Of a DNA stretch of 64,000 nt, positions 41,341-52,849 are shown piece by piece. The stretch comes from Basidiobolus meristosporus CBS 931.73 (taxonomy: Eukaryota > Basidiobolomycota > Basidiobolomycetes > Basidiobolales > Basidiobolaceae): contig MCFE01000403.1 of assembly GCA_002104905.1 (NCBI GenBank), forward strand, positions 1 through 64,000. Reading direction: 5' to 3'. Position 1 is the stretch's first letter. Each line of letters begins with the position of its first letter. The notes under the pieces were generated by a model. It worked only from the letters and a program-made list of their open reading frames with translations. It ran no database searches and was not told where the DNA came from. The translations under genes and the position numbers were made by a program.

Positions 41341-42615
41341 CTAAGTTGCTTGACATGCAGCCATATATTTGGCTTCAGTTGTAGATAGGGCCACAGTTGG
41401 TTGTTTTTTGCAATTCCAAGTAATAGCTGCACCAGCACAAAGAAATACATAGCCTGTGGTGGAGTGTCTGTCAATCGGATCCCTACCCCAATCTAAATCA
41501 CTATAACCATCAAATATTTGCGTATTAGCTGCTCCAGAGTATTCCAGTATCATATTTATGGTGCCTTGTAGATATCTGAAAATCCACTTAACTGCTGCAA
41601 TTTGATCTGATCCATAATTCTGCATGAATTGACTGACTATTCCAGCTGCCACTACAATATCTGGAAGTGTTGACACCATCAAGTATATTAGGCTACCAAC
41701 CATTGATTGATAGGGAAAGTTTTAGTCCATATTTGAGCTGTTTTGATCTATAACTGGCTGAGATTTGCTTAATTTCAGGTTATTGTCCATAGGGGTAGCT
41801 GCAAGTTTGCAATTTTCCATTTTGAAGCATCTAAGAATGCCCCTGACGTACTTAGACTGATTCAGCACAAATTTATGTATAGGTATGTCAAATTTAACCT
41901 CAATTCCAAGAAATTAGCTCAATTTTCCAAGATCTTTCATCTCAAACTTGCTGAAGAGATCTGATTTTGCCTGTATAAGTGCCTCTTGGTCACTTGAAGC
42001 TACAATTAGGCTGTCCACCTAAAGAACTAGGATGATCACACCCTTTTTGAGCTGTTTCACACATATACTGTGATCTGCAGTTCTACAAGAGAACCCAATT
42101 TTTTCTAGATATGTGTCAATCTTGTTATACCATGCTCTAGGTGCCTGCTTAAGCACATACAACAATTTTCTAAGTTTGCACACCTTATGGGGTACTTTTG
42201 GATTGGTAAAGCCTTCTGGTTGCTCAATATGTATAGTTTCTTGCATATCCTCATTTAGAAAGGCTGTTTTCATGTCCATTTGGTGTAGATCTAGACTGTG
42301 TACAGCTGCCAGGGTTAGAACTGTCCTAATGGAGTTAAACTTGGCAACCAGAGCAAATGTTTCCGTAAAGTCTAGTCCCTGGATCTGGGAATAGCCTTTA
42401 GCCACCAATCTAGCCTTGTACTTAACAACGGTACCATTTGAGGTTATATTGATCTTGTAGACCCATTTACTTCCTATTGGCTTTCTCCCATTTGGTAAAT
42501 CTACCAGTTCCCACATTTTTGCCTTGATCAGTGATTGGTACTCCTCCTGCATGACTTGTCGCCACTTAGTAGCATCTGGTCTTTGCATTGCCTGTTTCAG
42601 ATTCTGAGGTTTCAC
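41341..42615 (-). pseudogene. Copia-B reverse transcriptase and RNase H
   Basis: The copia RT signature begins at 42615 (LKQAMQRPDATKWRQVMQEE), then GSKWVYKINITSNGTVVKYK, ARLVAKGYSQIQGLDFTETF and QMDMKTAFLNEDMQETIHIE. The catalytic YVDD box reads stop-VDSLIV near 42020, losing both Tyr and the second Asp. After further stops, GSLIYLMVSTLPDIVVA (41695) leads into RNase H with ATTWNCKKQPTVALSTTEA-like sequence and EAKYMAACQAT at 41341. Enzymatically dead. Confidence 0.88.
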
Positions 42616-42639
42616 ACATCAGACAAGATAAGCTTCTTC

Positions 42640-43690
42640 ATGATCATTGGATGTCTACCACCAGGATCCAGGGGCATTTCTTATTCTGGTAGATCTCCTA
42701 ACTGGGATAATCTGTTTTGATCTGGAACTGGTAGAAGTATCTTCTGTATTTGGCTGGATTTGGTACATATCTTTTTCATTAGTGTTGATTGCATCATCAG
42801 GCAGCTGGCCAATGATTTCTGTGGCATTCTGATCTGAATTCTCCTCAAATGAAACATCCCTGCTCTTGATCAGCTTCTGAATTTTGCCATTGTACACTCT
42901 ATACCCTTTAGTATCTTCACAATACACAAGAAAGATCCCTCTCTTACTCTTTGGTTCCAACTTTGAGCATCTTTTGTCATGGATGTGATAAAAGACATTG
43001 CTGCAAAAGATCTTGAGATGCTGGAGATCAGATTTTTGCCTGTATATGTTTCAAAGGGTGTAGAATCACGTAGTGCTGTTGTTGGGCACCTGCTCTTGAT
43101 GTGTACAGAGGTAGCAACAAATTCAGCCCAAAACGTGTAGTCCATTCCCTTATCATGTAGCATAGACCTTCCCATCTCTACTATTGTTCTATTTGCACGT
43201 TCTGCTGCTCCATTTTGCTGTGGGGTATGAGGAACTGTGGTCTGCTGAGGTATACCAGTAGACAAGCAGTATTTTGTAAACTCCTTTGAGCAGTATTTTC
43301 CTCCATTGTCACTTTGTAATACCTTCAATTTACACCCAGTTTTTGTTACTGCCATGTTCTTGAGGTGCTTAAACATCTCTAAAGCTTCATCCTTTGTTTT
43401 GAGGAAGTACAACCATGTATATCTTGTTTTGTCATCAATAAATGTCATAAAGTATCTCTTGGCTCCAAAGTACAGTGTTCTCATGGGGCCACATATGTCT
43501 GAATGTACAATAGCCAATATTTTGGTAGTATTGATGCCTTCTGAGCTCTTGAAACATTGCCAAGCTTGTTTGTCATATGAACATCCCTTACAAACATTCA
43601 TTTGATTGGAATTGAGTATTTTGGGCCCAAAACAAGCCGATTTTTCACCAATTGGCTCATTTTCTGTTCCCCAATGTGTCATAGCCTCCT
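42640..43690 (-). pseudogene. Copia-B integrase and linker
   Basis: Zinc-binding remnant CKGCSYDKQAWQCFKSSEG near 43590-43540, then the catalytic core with all three acidic residues: VHSDICGPM (43510), LQSDNGGKY (43315) and QNGAAERANR (43205). The linker toward reverse transcriptase at 42960-42655 reads KSKRGIFLVYCEDTKGYRVY and SRSKQIIPVRRSTRIRNAPG, typical of copia. Frame changes lie near 42960 and at the domain end. Confidence 0.88.
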
Positions 43691-43833
43691 ATGCCATGTT
43701 TCCCAGCTGGTTTCATCAGTTTCAGCAATGTTGACATACTCAGGTACAATGATCTTGGACTGTAACTTGTATATATTGTGATCTCTGATTCCCAAAGCTA
43801 ATTTTTGTCCATTCTCACGCAACATTGTGCAGC

Positions 43834-44942
43834 TCATCTTAGTAAAAAAAACTTCAGTCCCTGAGCAGTTGCTTTACTGACTGAGAGTAAGTTCTTGGCT
43901 ATTCCAGGTACATAGAGTATGTCAGTGAGTCTCACTGTGGTTGCCCCTGAGCTATTGCTCATATTAAGTTGTATAGACCCACTTGCGGTAGATTCCAGAG
44001 CAGAGTTATCTCCCAGATAAACCTTTCTTATGGGAATAGTTTTTAAGTTGCTGAACCACTCCTTTATACCACAAATATGCTGTGATGCTCCAGTGGCAAT
44101 ATACCATTCATTACTTTGGTTACTTGCACTCACTTATACGGTTACAAATAACTGTTCATCAGTAGTTATATGGTTTGCCTGCTCTAGTTTCTGTTTTTTG
44201 TCTGCTTGTTTCTTCTTGCATTCTCTTGCCCAGTGTCCTGGCTTTTTACAATTGTTGCAGCAACCAGGTTTTCTTTGGTTTTGTTGTTTTCCCTTCTTTT
44301 CTGAGTGCCTTTCTGAAATGAATAAAGCATTATCTTTGATTTTCTCTGCTTGATCATTACGTCTGAGTTCTTCATGGAGAAGTCTTCCTGTGACATAGTC
44401 TAAAGTAAAGTTGTCTTATCTGCTTTCAAAAGAAAGTATGAGTGGCTCATACTTGTCTGATAGGCTGCAGAGCAGACAGAGTATGATTTCTTCATTATCT
44501 ACACCCGCATTAATACTGTAAAGTTCTTCTGCAAGTGTCTCCATATTGGTAATGAGTTGCAGCATTTCATCATCTGGCTTCTTCCTCATGTTGAAGAACT
44601 TTTGTTTCAAGTACAGCTTGCTTGATACTGACTTTGCCCTAAATATCTTCTCTAAGGATTCCCATGCTGCTTTGGCAGTATTTGAGGCATGGATTGGTCC
44701 AATGAAGGAATCTTGCACATGGATACATTTGGCATTAAAGGCCTTTCTCTCCTTCTCTTGAAACTTCTGCACTTCTTCTGATGTTCCTTTGGGCTCAACT
44801 TCTTTTCCTGTTACTATATTCCAAAGCTTCCTTTCCTCAAGGTGGATCTAAATCTTGATTCTCCAAAGTCTATAGTTCTTTCCATCAAGCCTCTCCTTTA
44901 CAGGGAAGATGTCTGAGTTGTTCTGTTTACTGGTAGAAGTCA
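43834..44942 (-). pseudogene. Copia-B gag and protease
   Basis: Gag starts at ATG 44942 (MTSTSKQNNSDIFPVKERLD) with the signature LDGKNYRLWRIKI and a stop near 44850. It continues at 44772 (EKERKAFNAKCIHVQDSFIG, AWESLEKIFRAKSVSSKLYL). The zinc knuckle CCNNCKKPGHWARECKKK is near 44260-44210. Protease EWYIATGASQHICG (44100) has Ala where copia normally has Asp-Ser (D-S-G), so the active Asp is lost. It ends DILYVPGIAKNLLSVSKAT. Confidence 0.85.
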
Positions 44943-44979
44943 TCTTTAGAATAGATTAAGGTGGTCAGGGCTCACAGCC

Positions 44980-45348
44980 TGTTGAAAGTTAAGAAGTGAC
45001 TTGGATATAGGGAACCTATCAAGAAATAGTGATAATAGTTGAACTGTTGCTTATTAATAAAGAAGCTCAGTAATTATACCTTTGTAGAAGTAATACAGCT
45101 TTAACACTAAGTAAGGAGGGTTTCTCAATATTCAGGAGCATTCTGTAACAGTTTCAGGGTTAGTACATAATACTTAGTATTAGTGCTAATTTGATCCTGA
45201 CTATAGGGGAATAGTCATAAGATCATAGATCTGAAGAATGTGGCAAAGTTAGAGCTGTAAATTAGTCCCACATTGACCAAGACTAGTCCAGAATTGTTAA
45301 GTAAATTTCTAGCTACAGAATTATACCAAATAGTTCAATATTTCAACA
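44980..45348 (-). repeat. Copia-B 5' LTR
   Basis: 369 bp, adjoined on its internal side by the primer-binding site GGCTGTGAGCCC (44979-44968). That site differs by two transitions from the half tRNA-iMet site of Copia-A, and contains no ATG. Confidence 0.88.
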
Positions 45349-46002
45349 TGTTTTACTTCTGAGATCAGTGTTATGTACATTGTCTCACATTTAAGACAGA
45401 ACCCACTTAAAAAAACACCCTGCATATATAGACATCAATTTTAACAGCAGTGCAGCTATTTGAGCTGATTTGCACCTAGGCAATCTTTGAGTGCTGGTTA
45501 TGACACCTTGTCCAACAACTAAGATCATTGATTTACTTGTTCAATGGGCAAAATGGGATTTGGGATGGCAAATCAGGTAGCTTGTGTATTGTTCAATGAG
45601 CTAATTGAGGGTGCACAGCTTTAGGGTACTCTGAGACCAATCAGCTATTGACATGCCATTCAATTGGAGTCATAGTGCTCCAAATGGTAAGTATCAGTGT
45701 AGTTTATAGTGTGTTACTCATTTATTTCTATTGACATTGAAGAAACATATCCTATTACCTGATTTTACCTACCACAATAGTGATTTCAAAATGCGCATGC
45801 AACGCAAACATTATCAGTTACCTCAATCATCCATGCCATTCTTGTGGTGTCTGATTGTGCCGTAATGTATAAGATTGTCCCACATAGTGCAAGCTTATAC
45901 TGGGGCAATCCGGCCTACTTATAGCTACACTATCATGCTTGATTGCTCTTAACAGCCACAAATTTCACCACACACCCTGACAGAGTGCATTGGAACAAGT
46001 CT
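45349..46002. other. PIF element 3 outer region, no gene seen
   Basis: Reverse complement of 9684-10320. It ends GCATTGGAACAAGTCT at 46002. It contains the GTCTCACATTTAAGACAG block and a run of AT-rich sequence, with no coding potential. Confidence 0.6.
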
Positions 46003-46005
46003 AAT

Positions 46006-46239
46006 ATTTGCCACCAATATATAGAGCAAAGTTATCTGATTTCCTGCTAAATCCTACCAAAGGTGAACAACAACAACACCTCTAGCTCACAGTGAAGTAA
46101 GCTATTGAAAGTTGCCACAGGACTGCAAGCAGCTTATAATCCTCAAAAATAAGAGAATATAAAAAATTAAGTACTTGATATAGATGAGCAGCATATTGAA
46201 TGCCATAGCATTACCATCACCAGTATTTGCAAATATGCA
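46006..46239 (+). pseudogene. Tnp2-element cofactor gene, N-terminal fragment (element 3)
   Basis: Continues the Tnp2 element 3 cofactor beyond PIF element 3. GAGCAAAGTTATCTG at 46023 corresponds to 8800 and 16045, and the CACCAGTATTTGCAAATATG block near 46217 corresponds to 9098. It is cut by a Gypsy-A LTR at about 46240. Confidence 0.5.
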
Positions 46240-46686
46240 TATTTTATGTCTTGATATGATAGTTTTAGAGGAAAAGGGAATTTGGCTGGCATTGCACTCT
46301 CTGAAACTTGAACTGATTTTTGTCAAGGTTCCAGCATTTCCTACTATAAATCTTGCTGGATCAAGTGCTAACCAATTAAACTTGCTAGAGTAGATTGTAG
46401 CTGATGACTCATCTGACAGCATTCTCATCACCCATTTAGGTCTTAGTAAATGCTTCAGTTTCAATATAATAAGGGTCTGCTGATTCATTTAGTTACTGTT
46501 TCTACTGACTTGATGGACAATACTGATATTCTTGTAGGCTAAGCATAAATACATGCTTACTTAAATAAAAATTGATACAACTTGTATATTCAATCAGCAA
46601 ATTATAAAACTCTCCCCTTCTGATGCTGAGTGGCCTCTCCTGAGTCTCCTTTGTTTGATACTATTGTCTTGATAATTCCAATATGA
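46240..46686 (-). repeat. Gypsy-A LTR with a short internal stub
   Basis: A diverged Gypsy-A LTR in minus orientation (about 46240-46609), followed by about 75 bp corresponding to the sequence next to the polypurine tract of the fuller copy (51551-51625). It is therefore a 3' LTR with a stub of internal region, truncated by Copia-B debris. Confidence 0.6.
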
Positions 46687-47230
46687 CTTAAGAGGTGATT
46701 GGATCCAGGGAACCTATAGTGCTAATTTCAGAGCTATTTTGTATTCATGAAGAAGTTGAAATACTGAAGAGTCTGATAAAATTAAGCAGCAATGAGTTTA
46801 CTTAACAACTCTGGCCTAGTTTTACTTACAGTGAGACTCATTGCAATACCAAACTTGCCAACTCCATCCAGATCTATAAATGCTGAGCTTCTCTATCAAC
46901 AATCAACACTTCACTTATTACCACTTTTCCTGATCAGTTCCTTCCATCCAAAGCACTACAAAAGTTGAAACAGACAAAGTGGTGATTGTAATACTGCCAC
47001 AGCAGCCTTGGAATTCTCAGAGAATATCTTTGGAGCTAAGTCAGGGGAAGTGCTAAAATATCCAGCTATTTGATATCATTCAGCAGCAAAAAGCTTACTT
47101 GGCAGTAGTGGACTAGTTAGTCACAGTAGAACTCATAGTACAAACTTTACCACATTGATCCACAGATATGGTCATATGAATAAGCCCCTAAAATCATGAT
47201 TGAACTGGCATTTTTACCAAACATTATGTA
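46680..47230. repeat. Rearranged Copia-B LTR pieces in both orientations
   Basis: 46680-46790 follows the Copia-B LTR in direct orientation. 46795-46935 is inverted LTR sequence (CTGAGCTTCTCTATCAACAA near 46880), and 47085-47160 is another inverted block (GTGGACTAGTTAGTCACAGT). The pieces are diverged and partly deleted. No gene is present. Confidence 0.5.
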
Positions 47231-49817
47231 TTATGGTCTTGTCCATATATGCAAAGCTATCTTATTAGCTGGGCAGTAGACTAACTCTCTGATGTTAATT
47301 CTTACAGCTTCCCTTATAAATTGAAGTTAAATGTATATATATGTGTTTAGCTCTGGAGTGATTTGTAGAACTCCTAGTTTATGAAGTATTACTTTGATTG
47401 CCATTGTAAATACAGATTGACCATCTGAGCTAGACCTAGGTATTAGAATAGCTGCTGTAGCTGTGTAGTATTCTGGTTTGCTTGTCAATCTTTCATATTC
47501 TTTGCTTCAATATCAAAGAAGGCCACAGTTGAGTAATTCATTCAAATGCAAGTGAGAGCTGCACCAGCATATAGAAAAACAAGCCCAATAGTGAAATATC
47601 ACTCAATATAATCCCTGCCCCAATCTGAATCACTATAACTGTCAAACTCCTACTTATTAGCTGCTCTTGAGTACTCTAGTATCATATGTATGGGACCATG
47701 TAGAAACTTGAATATATACTTAACTGCTGCAATTTATTCACATCCATCATTTTGTCTGAAGTAGCTGAATACTCCCACTGCCACTGCAGCACCAGGGCAT
47801 AAGGGAATCAGTAAGTGCATCAAGCCACCAGACACTATTTGATATTGAAAGGTTTTTTAAATTCAAGCAATCTGACCCAAAGCTGGCTGAAATTTGCTCA
47901 ATTTATGTTGTTCTCCATCAGGGTTATAGTGTTTACTCAATTTTACATGAACTTTGATTTAAATATGCTGCACAAATGAGTACATCTCTCAAAGTTTGTT
48001 ATTCATGTATAACCACATGCTCAATACTTGCTTAATCCTAAACAGCACTTCTCTCACTCTGCACATCATATAGAGGCTTTTGGATTGGTAGAAGCTTTGT
48101 GTTACACAATTAATGCTGTATCTTGCATATTATCATTCAGGAATGAAGCCTTGGCATCCATTTAGTGTAAATCTAGACTGTGTGGAGCTGCTGGGGCTAG
48201 AACTGTCCTAACAAATCTAGACCTAGTAACCAGTGCAAATGTTTCCTTATATCTTGTCCTTGAATCTAGAAATAGCCTTTAGTAACATTTCTAGCCATGT
48301 GCTTATCAACGATACCATTTGAGGCTAACTTGATCATGTTGATCCATTTACATCCTATTGGCTTTATACTAATTGGTAAGCCAATACTTTAACACATTTT
48401 TGCCATTAGGGGGTTGGTTCTCCTACATGGCCTTTTGCCAAATAGTAGAGTTGGAACTTTGCATTGCCTGTACTGCATTTATAGGTTTCGCACATAAGGA
48501 AGAAAAGCTTCCTCATGGTCAATGATATCTGCCATCAAGATGTGGGAGAATTTCTTATTCTAGTAGATCCCTAAACTGGGATAATCATTTCTAGTCTGAA
48601 ATTAGTAGAATTATCTTCTGTATCTAGCTCTGCTGGCAAAACAACATATTCTTAAATGGTAAATATAACATCGGGCAGATGGCTAATCATCTGAATGAAT
48701 TCCTGATCCTAAAGGTCCTCAAAAACACACCTCTATTGTTGAACTGCTTCTGAGTTAGGACATCATACAGTATATACCCTTCATTATCTTCACAGACCCA
48801 AGAAAGACATTTTTTCTTTTGTCAGGGATACAATGGTAGATAACGCTACCAAAAACATCCAGATACTGGAGGTCTAGATTATTGCCTGAAAGTGCTTCAA
48901 AGAGTGTAAAATCATGGCATGCTGCTGTTGAGCATCTGTTCTTGATGTACACTGTGATAGCAGCAGAATCTGCCAAAAACATCAATCTGTTCTCCTGACT
49001 AGCTGAGATGAATACATAGTAAGCCACCTAGAGTAGCTGAACCTCCTTAGTTACCACAAAGTACCTTCAATTTACACCTAATCTCTACTTCAGCCATAAT
49101 GTTATATGGTTCATATGTCACTAGAACCAAATCCTTAATCTGTAGGAAGTACACCAATGTATGTCTTGCATTGTAATAAACTAACAATGTAAATTAATTC
49201 TTGGCTCCAGTGGACAGTGTTCTCATAGGCACACTTCTCTGTTAGTGTAAAACAGCCAATATTTTGATGGTATCAGTGTTTTGTGAACTCCTTAAACTCT
49301 AATTGTCTTATTTGCCATATGAACATCCCTTTTGTACACTCAAATTGATTGAAACTGTGTATTATAGGCTCCACACAAGTTGACTTTTAACCCATTGGCT
49401 CATTTTCTGTACCCCAATATGCCCTAGACTTATTTGACATGTCTGCAAGCCAGTTTCATCAGCTTTAGCAGTGGTTACAAGCTCAGGTAAAGTCATCTTA
49501 CATTGGAAATTGTAAATATTGTCAATGCTAATTCCTGAAGCTAGCTTCAGCCTATTTTCACTGTGCATTGGGTAGCTCAGGAATGTAAAAGTAGAATGCA
49601 GTCTCTGAGTGGTTGCTCTGCTCACCAAGAGTCAGTTTTTGCTATCCCAGCTGAATGAAATCAAATAGTCCAGAATTTCAATTAATTTAGCACTGTCAGT
49701 ATATCTTTCAAGCTCCAGTCAATCACTGCAAGCTTAATCTTGTAGGATATTCCTTAGTTTGTCCATTATTTTGTTAGTTACCAAGATTAAATTGTCAACC
49801 GCTGCATCCAAGAGAAA
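47231..49817 (-). pseudogene. Copia-B-like pol remnant, heavily decayed
   Basis: DNA-level match to the Copia-B pol region in order: RNase H (47250-47700), reverse transcriptase (about 47900-48450), linker and integrase (VYIKNRCSTAACHDFTLFEA, QYLDVFGSVIYHCIPDKRKN at 49027-48755), then the zinc-binding domain (CQISLGHIGVQKMSQWVKSQ near 49480). At 49725-49802 a stray VDNLILVTNKIMDKLRNIL reads as a copia reverse transcriptase YVDD-region fragment out of order. No frame longer than 90 codons survives. Confidence 0.65.
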
Positions 49818-50185
49818 GCTTCATGATCTGCTACTTGAATATGAGAGAAGTATCAGCTCTCTGTCAAACCAAATAGTTTTATATTTAGTCTATTAGTGTA
49901 ACAATATTGTCCATCAGTCTGGTTGTAGTAGTCAGGAAATGAATCAGCAGGGCATTATCATGCAGAAATAGGTGTATTAAGTACTAAAAAAATTGGTTAA
50001 GATCATGCAATTGGATGTGTCATTTACTACAATACATATCAGAAAATACTATTAGTTGCCAATCTATCTAGCAAAGTGTACATAAGGAGCTGCTGGAACC
50101 TCAACAAAGATGAGTTCAAAGTTGTAGTGACTACAGTACTGGCTTAAATTCTATTCCTCTGCAATCCTTTATCAACCCTTGCAAA
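49818..50185 (+). repeat. Gypsy-A 5' LTR (old copy)
   Basis: About 368 bp, diverged, CATGATCTGCTACTTGAATA... to ACCCTTGCAAA, followed by CTTGGTAGCAG, the Gypsy-A primer-binding region. Clearly older than 25320 or 51183. Confidence 0.65.
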
Positions 50186-51182
50186 CTTGGTAGCAGAAAT
50201 AACTAGAAACCTCTCTACCAAGGTAACAAGTAGCATCTCCCAAGATGTCAGAATATCAAGAATGGAAAAATGCTATGCAGCAAATCTTGGCTCAAAAGCA
50301 GTAGCTACTCCAGATCCTCAGCCAGCTGCAACAAGGAATGACTACCACAGCCTAGAGCCACCAAAGCCTTATTAAGAGCAAAGGTCAACAAGCTCCATGG
50401 CAGAATCAGTAAATGCCTTGAAACCAGGTCTTTCAAGTTCAAGAGGCTTTCAAAGCCAAAGGAATTGCTGCAGAAAGCAAGTTGCAATGTGCAACTTCCT
50501 ACTTGGCAGATGCAGCTTTAAAGTGATATCACAAAAACAAGAGGTCCACCATCAAAATGGAATGCTCTACTATCTCTACCAGGGATGAGTTTGTGTCGGT
50601 AACTCAGGATGCTTTGAGCCTCCACACCAGCTGACACCACTAAGGCAGTAACTGTAGACACTCAGACAGAAAGGTATGGTTCAAGAATAGTTCTATGAGT
50701 ATAGATATCTACTTTGAAAGATTGAGAGAATGGACCCCCTTGATAATGTTCTATACTTAACTGACAGGTTATAAGAAAGAAAATGCAAGCCAGTGAATGA
50801 TTTAAGTCCTCCAACTACTGAACATGCCATCTGGATTTCTCTTGACTATAATTCAGCTATGTTTGGAGATGGAAAGCCTAGAGTGACTATTCAGCAAAGC
50901 TGCAATCACTATGCAAGATGACCATCAAGAGCAGCATCAATGGAAGTACATGCTCTGCAGAAAAAAGGACTTTATTTCAATTGCTACCGGCATGAGCACA
51001 TCTCAAGGAAATGCCCTCAGGCAAGAAATAGACACTACTCAACAAAAACCTTCAACTATATTGAAGACCTCAAGCATACTAATGTGGAGAATCAACTCAA
51101 GGAAGACCAAGAGCTGACCTTGTATGTGACTTAAAAATACCTATCCCAAATGACCTCATACCTGAGAAAACTGATATACTTG
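50186..51182 (+). pseudogene. Gypsy-A gag (old copy), interrupted
   Basis: Plus-strand gag with a zinc knuckle, FNCYRHEHISRKCPQ near 50985 (in the fuller copy CFNCHQQGHIAKYC), and a following NYIEDLKHTNVENQLKEDQE. It ends ...ACTGATATACTTG at 51182, just before the protease, where another Gypsy-A element starts. The missing 3' part would be expected beyond the right edge of the window. Confidence 0.7.
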
Positions 51183-51550
51183 TGTTACAAGTCTTGGTAT
51201 AAGAGTTGTAGAGGAATAGGGAGTTTAGCTAGTATTGTATTCACTAAAACTTGAACTGATCGTTATTGAGGTTCCAGTAGCTCCTTATATACATTTTGCC
51301 AGATCAATTGCTGACTAATTCTATATCCTAATGTAGATTGTGGCTGATGACTTATTTGATTGCATCATCATCACCCAATAAGATCCTACTTAATATAACT
51401 ATTTCTGTCTGATAAGGATCTGCTGATTCTTATGCTGACTAATGCCACTGATTTGATAGATAATACTGATATACTGATAACCTAAACATATACTAATTGA
51501 TTAGACTAAAAACTGATCTAACTTAAGCATTCAGGCAGCCGATCATAGCA
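51183..51550 (-). repeat. Gypsy-A 3' LTR
   Basis: 368 bp, TGTTACAAGTC...GATCATAGCA on the plus strand. The TATATA box near 51285 and the polypurine tract on the internal side support the assignment. Confidence 0.88.
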
Positions 51551-51629
51551 TTCTCCCCTACAAAGGTTGAGAGGGTTCTCCTGAATCTCTTTTCTTGTGA
51601 TACCAATATCTTAATGGTTCAGTATTATC

Positions 51630-52830
51630 AGCAAGTCTTGCAAGTTTGAGTGTGTCCCTATGCACTAAGTCTTCCTGGATGTTGCCTTGTTTGTCCACTA
51701 GTTAGTAAGCTGCAAATGGACATTCTCTGATGATCTTGATTGGTCCTGTCCATTGTGGCTCATGCTTCTTTGAAGTGTTGTTTCTTAGCAATACAAAGTT
51801 CCCAATTGTCCATGCTTCTGGTGCTATAGTCTTATCAAATCTCTGCTTCATCTTTTCTGCACTTTGAGATACTTTGGTCTGAGCCACTTGACGTCTTTGT
51901 TCCAGCTTCTGGTATCTACTTGGCTGACTGAGTTCATCTTCTATGGTGTCTGTGAGCTTTGGTTGTGTGAGATCTCCTGGAATCCTAGGTTCACATCCAT
52001 ACACTATGTAAAATGGCAATTGCTGGGTGGTATTGTGTACTCTGACTCTGCATGCAAAGAGTGCTTGGTCTATATACTCATCCCATCTACTGACAACTCC
52101 ATTTGAATACTTGGTCAGCATTTTTCCAAATAATCCATTAAGCCGTTCAGTGACTCCATTAGTTCTGGGGTGATACGCCAAGGTTCTCAAGTGATTGATC
52201 TGCTGCATTTCCAGGTAAGCTTCCAATGTCTTTGTCATAAAGTTTGCACCTCTATTGGATAGAATCTCTACAGGGCATCCAAATTTCATAAGGATCTCAT
52301 GGTAGATGAAACTTGCAACTACTTGTTTACTGTCTATAGGTACAGCAGTAGCAACTGGCCATTTGGTGGCATGATCAATTGCTACTAGGATCCAACAGTT
52401 GCATTTGCTGGTAGTTGGCAGTCTTCCAATAAAGTCAATTCCCCATCTTTCAAATGGTCTTACAAGCTCCAAGGGAAAAATTTCAGCAATTCTCTGTGGT
52501 TAGCCTTGGTTGATTTGGCAATTTGGGCATGTTTTCACTAGCTTCTCAATGTCTTGTTTCATTTGGGGCCACCATGCTCTGGCTTTCACAAGGCTATAAG
52601 TTCCTCCACTTCCAAGATGTCCATATCCATTGTGTAGCTTATGTATTAAATCCTGGCAAGAAACATAAGGGCAATAGGCAACAGGGCTTCCATCAACCAT
52701 TTTGCAGAGTGTTTCATCCTGTACTATAAATTTGCTGGCTGCTTCCTGGATTATCTTCTTGATATCTTCATCCACCTCATTAGGAGTGGCTTAGTCCTCC
52801 AAGTACTTTGGTAATAGGCTAGGCCAATCT
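51630..52830 (-). pseudogene. Gypsy-A integrase
   Basis: The HHCC finger (HKLHNGYGHLG...CPNC) is open at 52775-52500. A TAA follows, then the core from 52472: WGIDFIGRLPTTSKCNCW has the first Asp. The second Asp is replaced by Asn (ILSNRGANF, codon AAT at 52256-52254), while NGVTERLNG keeps the Glu. The sister copy at 30540 still has LSDRG. The C-terminal domain includes FVLLRNNTSKKHEPQWTGPI. A stop also lies near 52790. Confidence 0.88.
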
Positions 52831-52849
52831 GATTCATGCACCAAGTTGA

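Larger units (their letters stand above)
40666..45348 (-). mobile_element. Copia-B LTR retrotransposon, full length
   Basis: 4683 bp on the minus strand. The two 369-bp LTRs (40666-41034 and 44980-45348; TGTTGAAATATTG...AACA) differ at roughly 18 positions by eye, mostly transitions, about 95% identity. Primer-binding site GGCTGTGAGCCC (44979-44968) and polypurine tract TTGAGGGAGAG (41046-41035) directly abut the LTRs. Gag, protease, integrase, reverse transcriptase and RNase H follow in copia order, each with stops. The flanks (CATTC, TGTTT) do not match, so no target duplication is visible. Confidence 0.9.
36625..46002. mobile_element. PIF/Harbinger-type DNA transposon, element 3, with four nested insertions
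   Basis: The right end (TGGAACAAGTCT at 46002, then AAT) is clear. The left terminal repeat is degenerate, so that boundary is good to about 15 bp. Removing the LTR at 36920-37266, the Gypsy-A/B2 LTR pair at 38395-39570 and the Copia-B element at 40666-45348 leaves about 3.17 kb, close to the 3.37-3.40 kb of elements 1 and 2. Orientation is inverted: transposase on minus, accessory ORF on plus. Confidence 0.75.

Noticed and set aside
41034-45348. Copia-B as an intact, active element
   Set aside because: The paired LTRs and the order of domains are complete, but the protease active site, the reverse transcriptase YVDD box and several frames are broken, and no target duplication was found.
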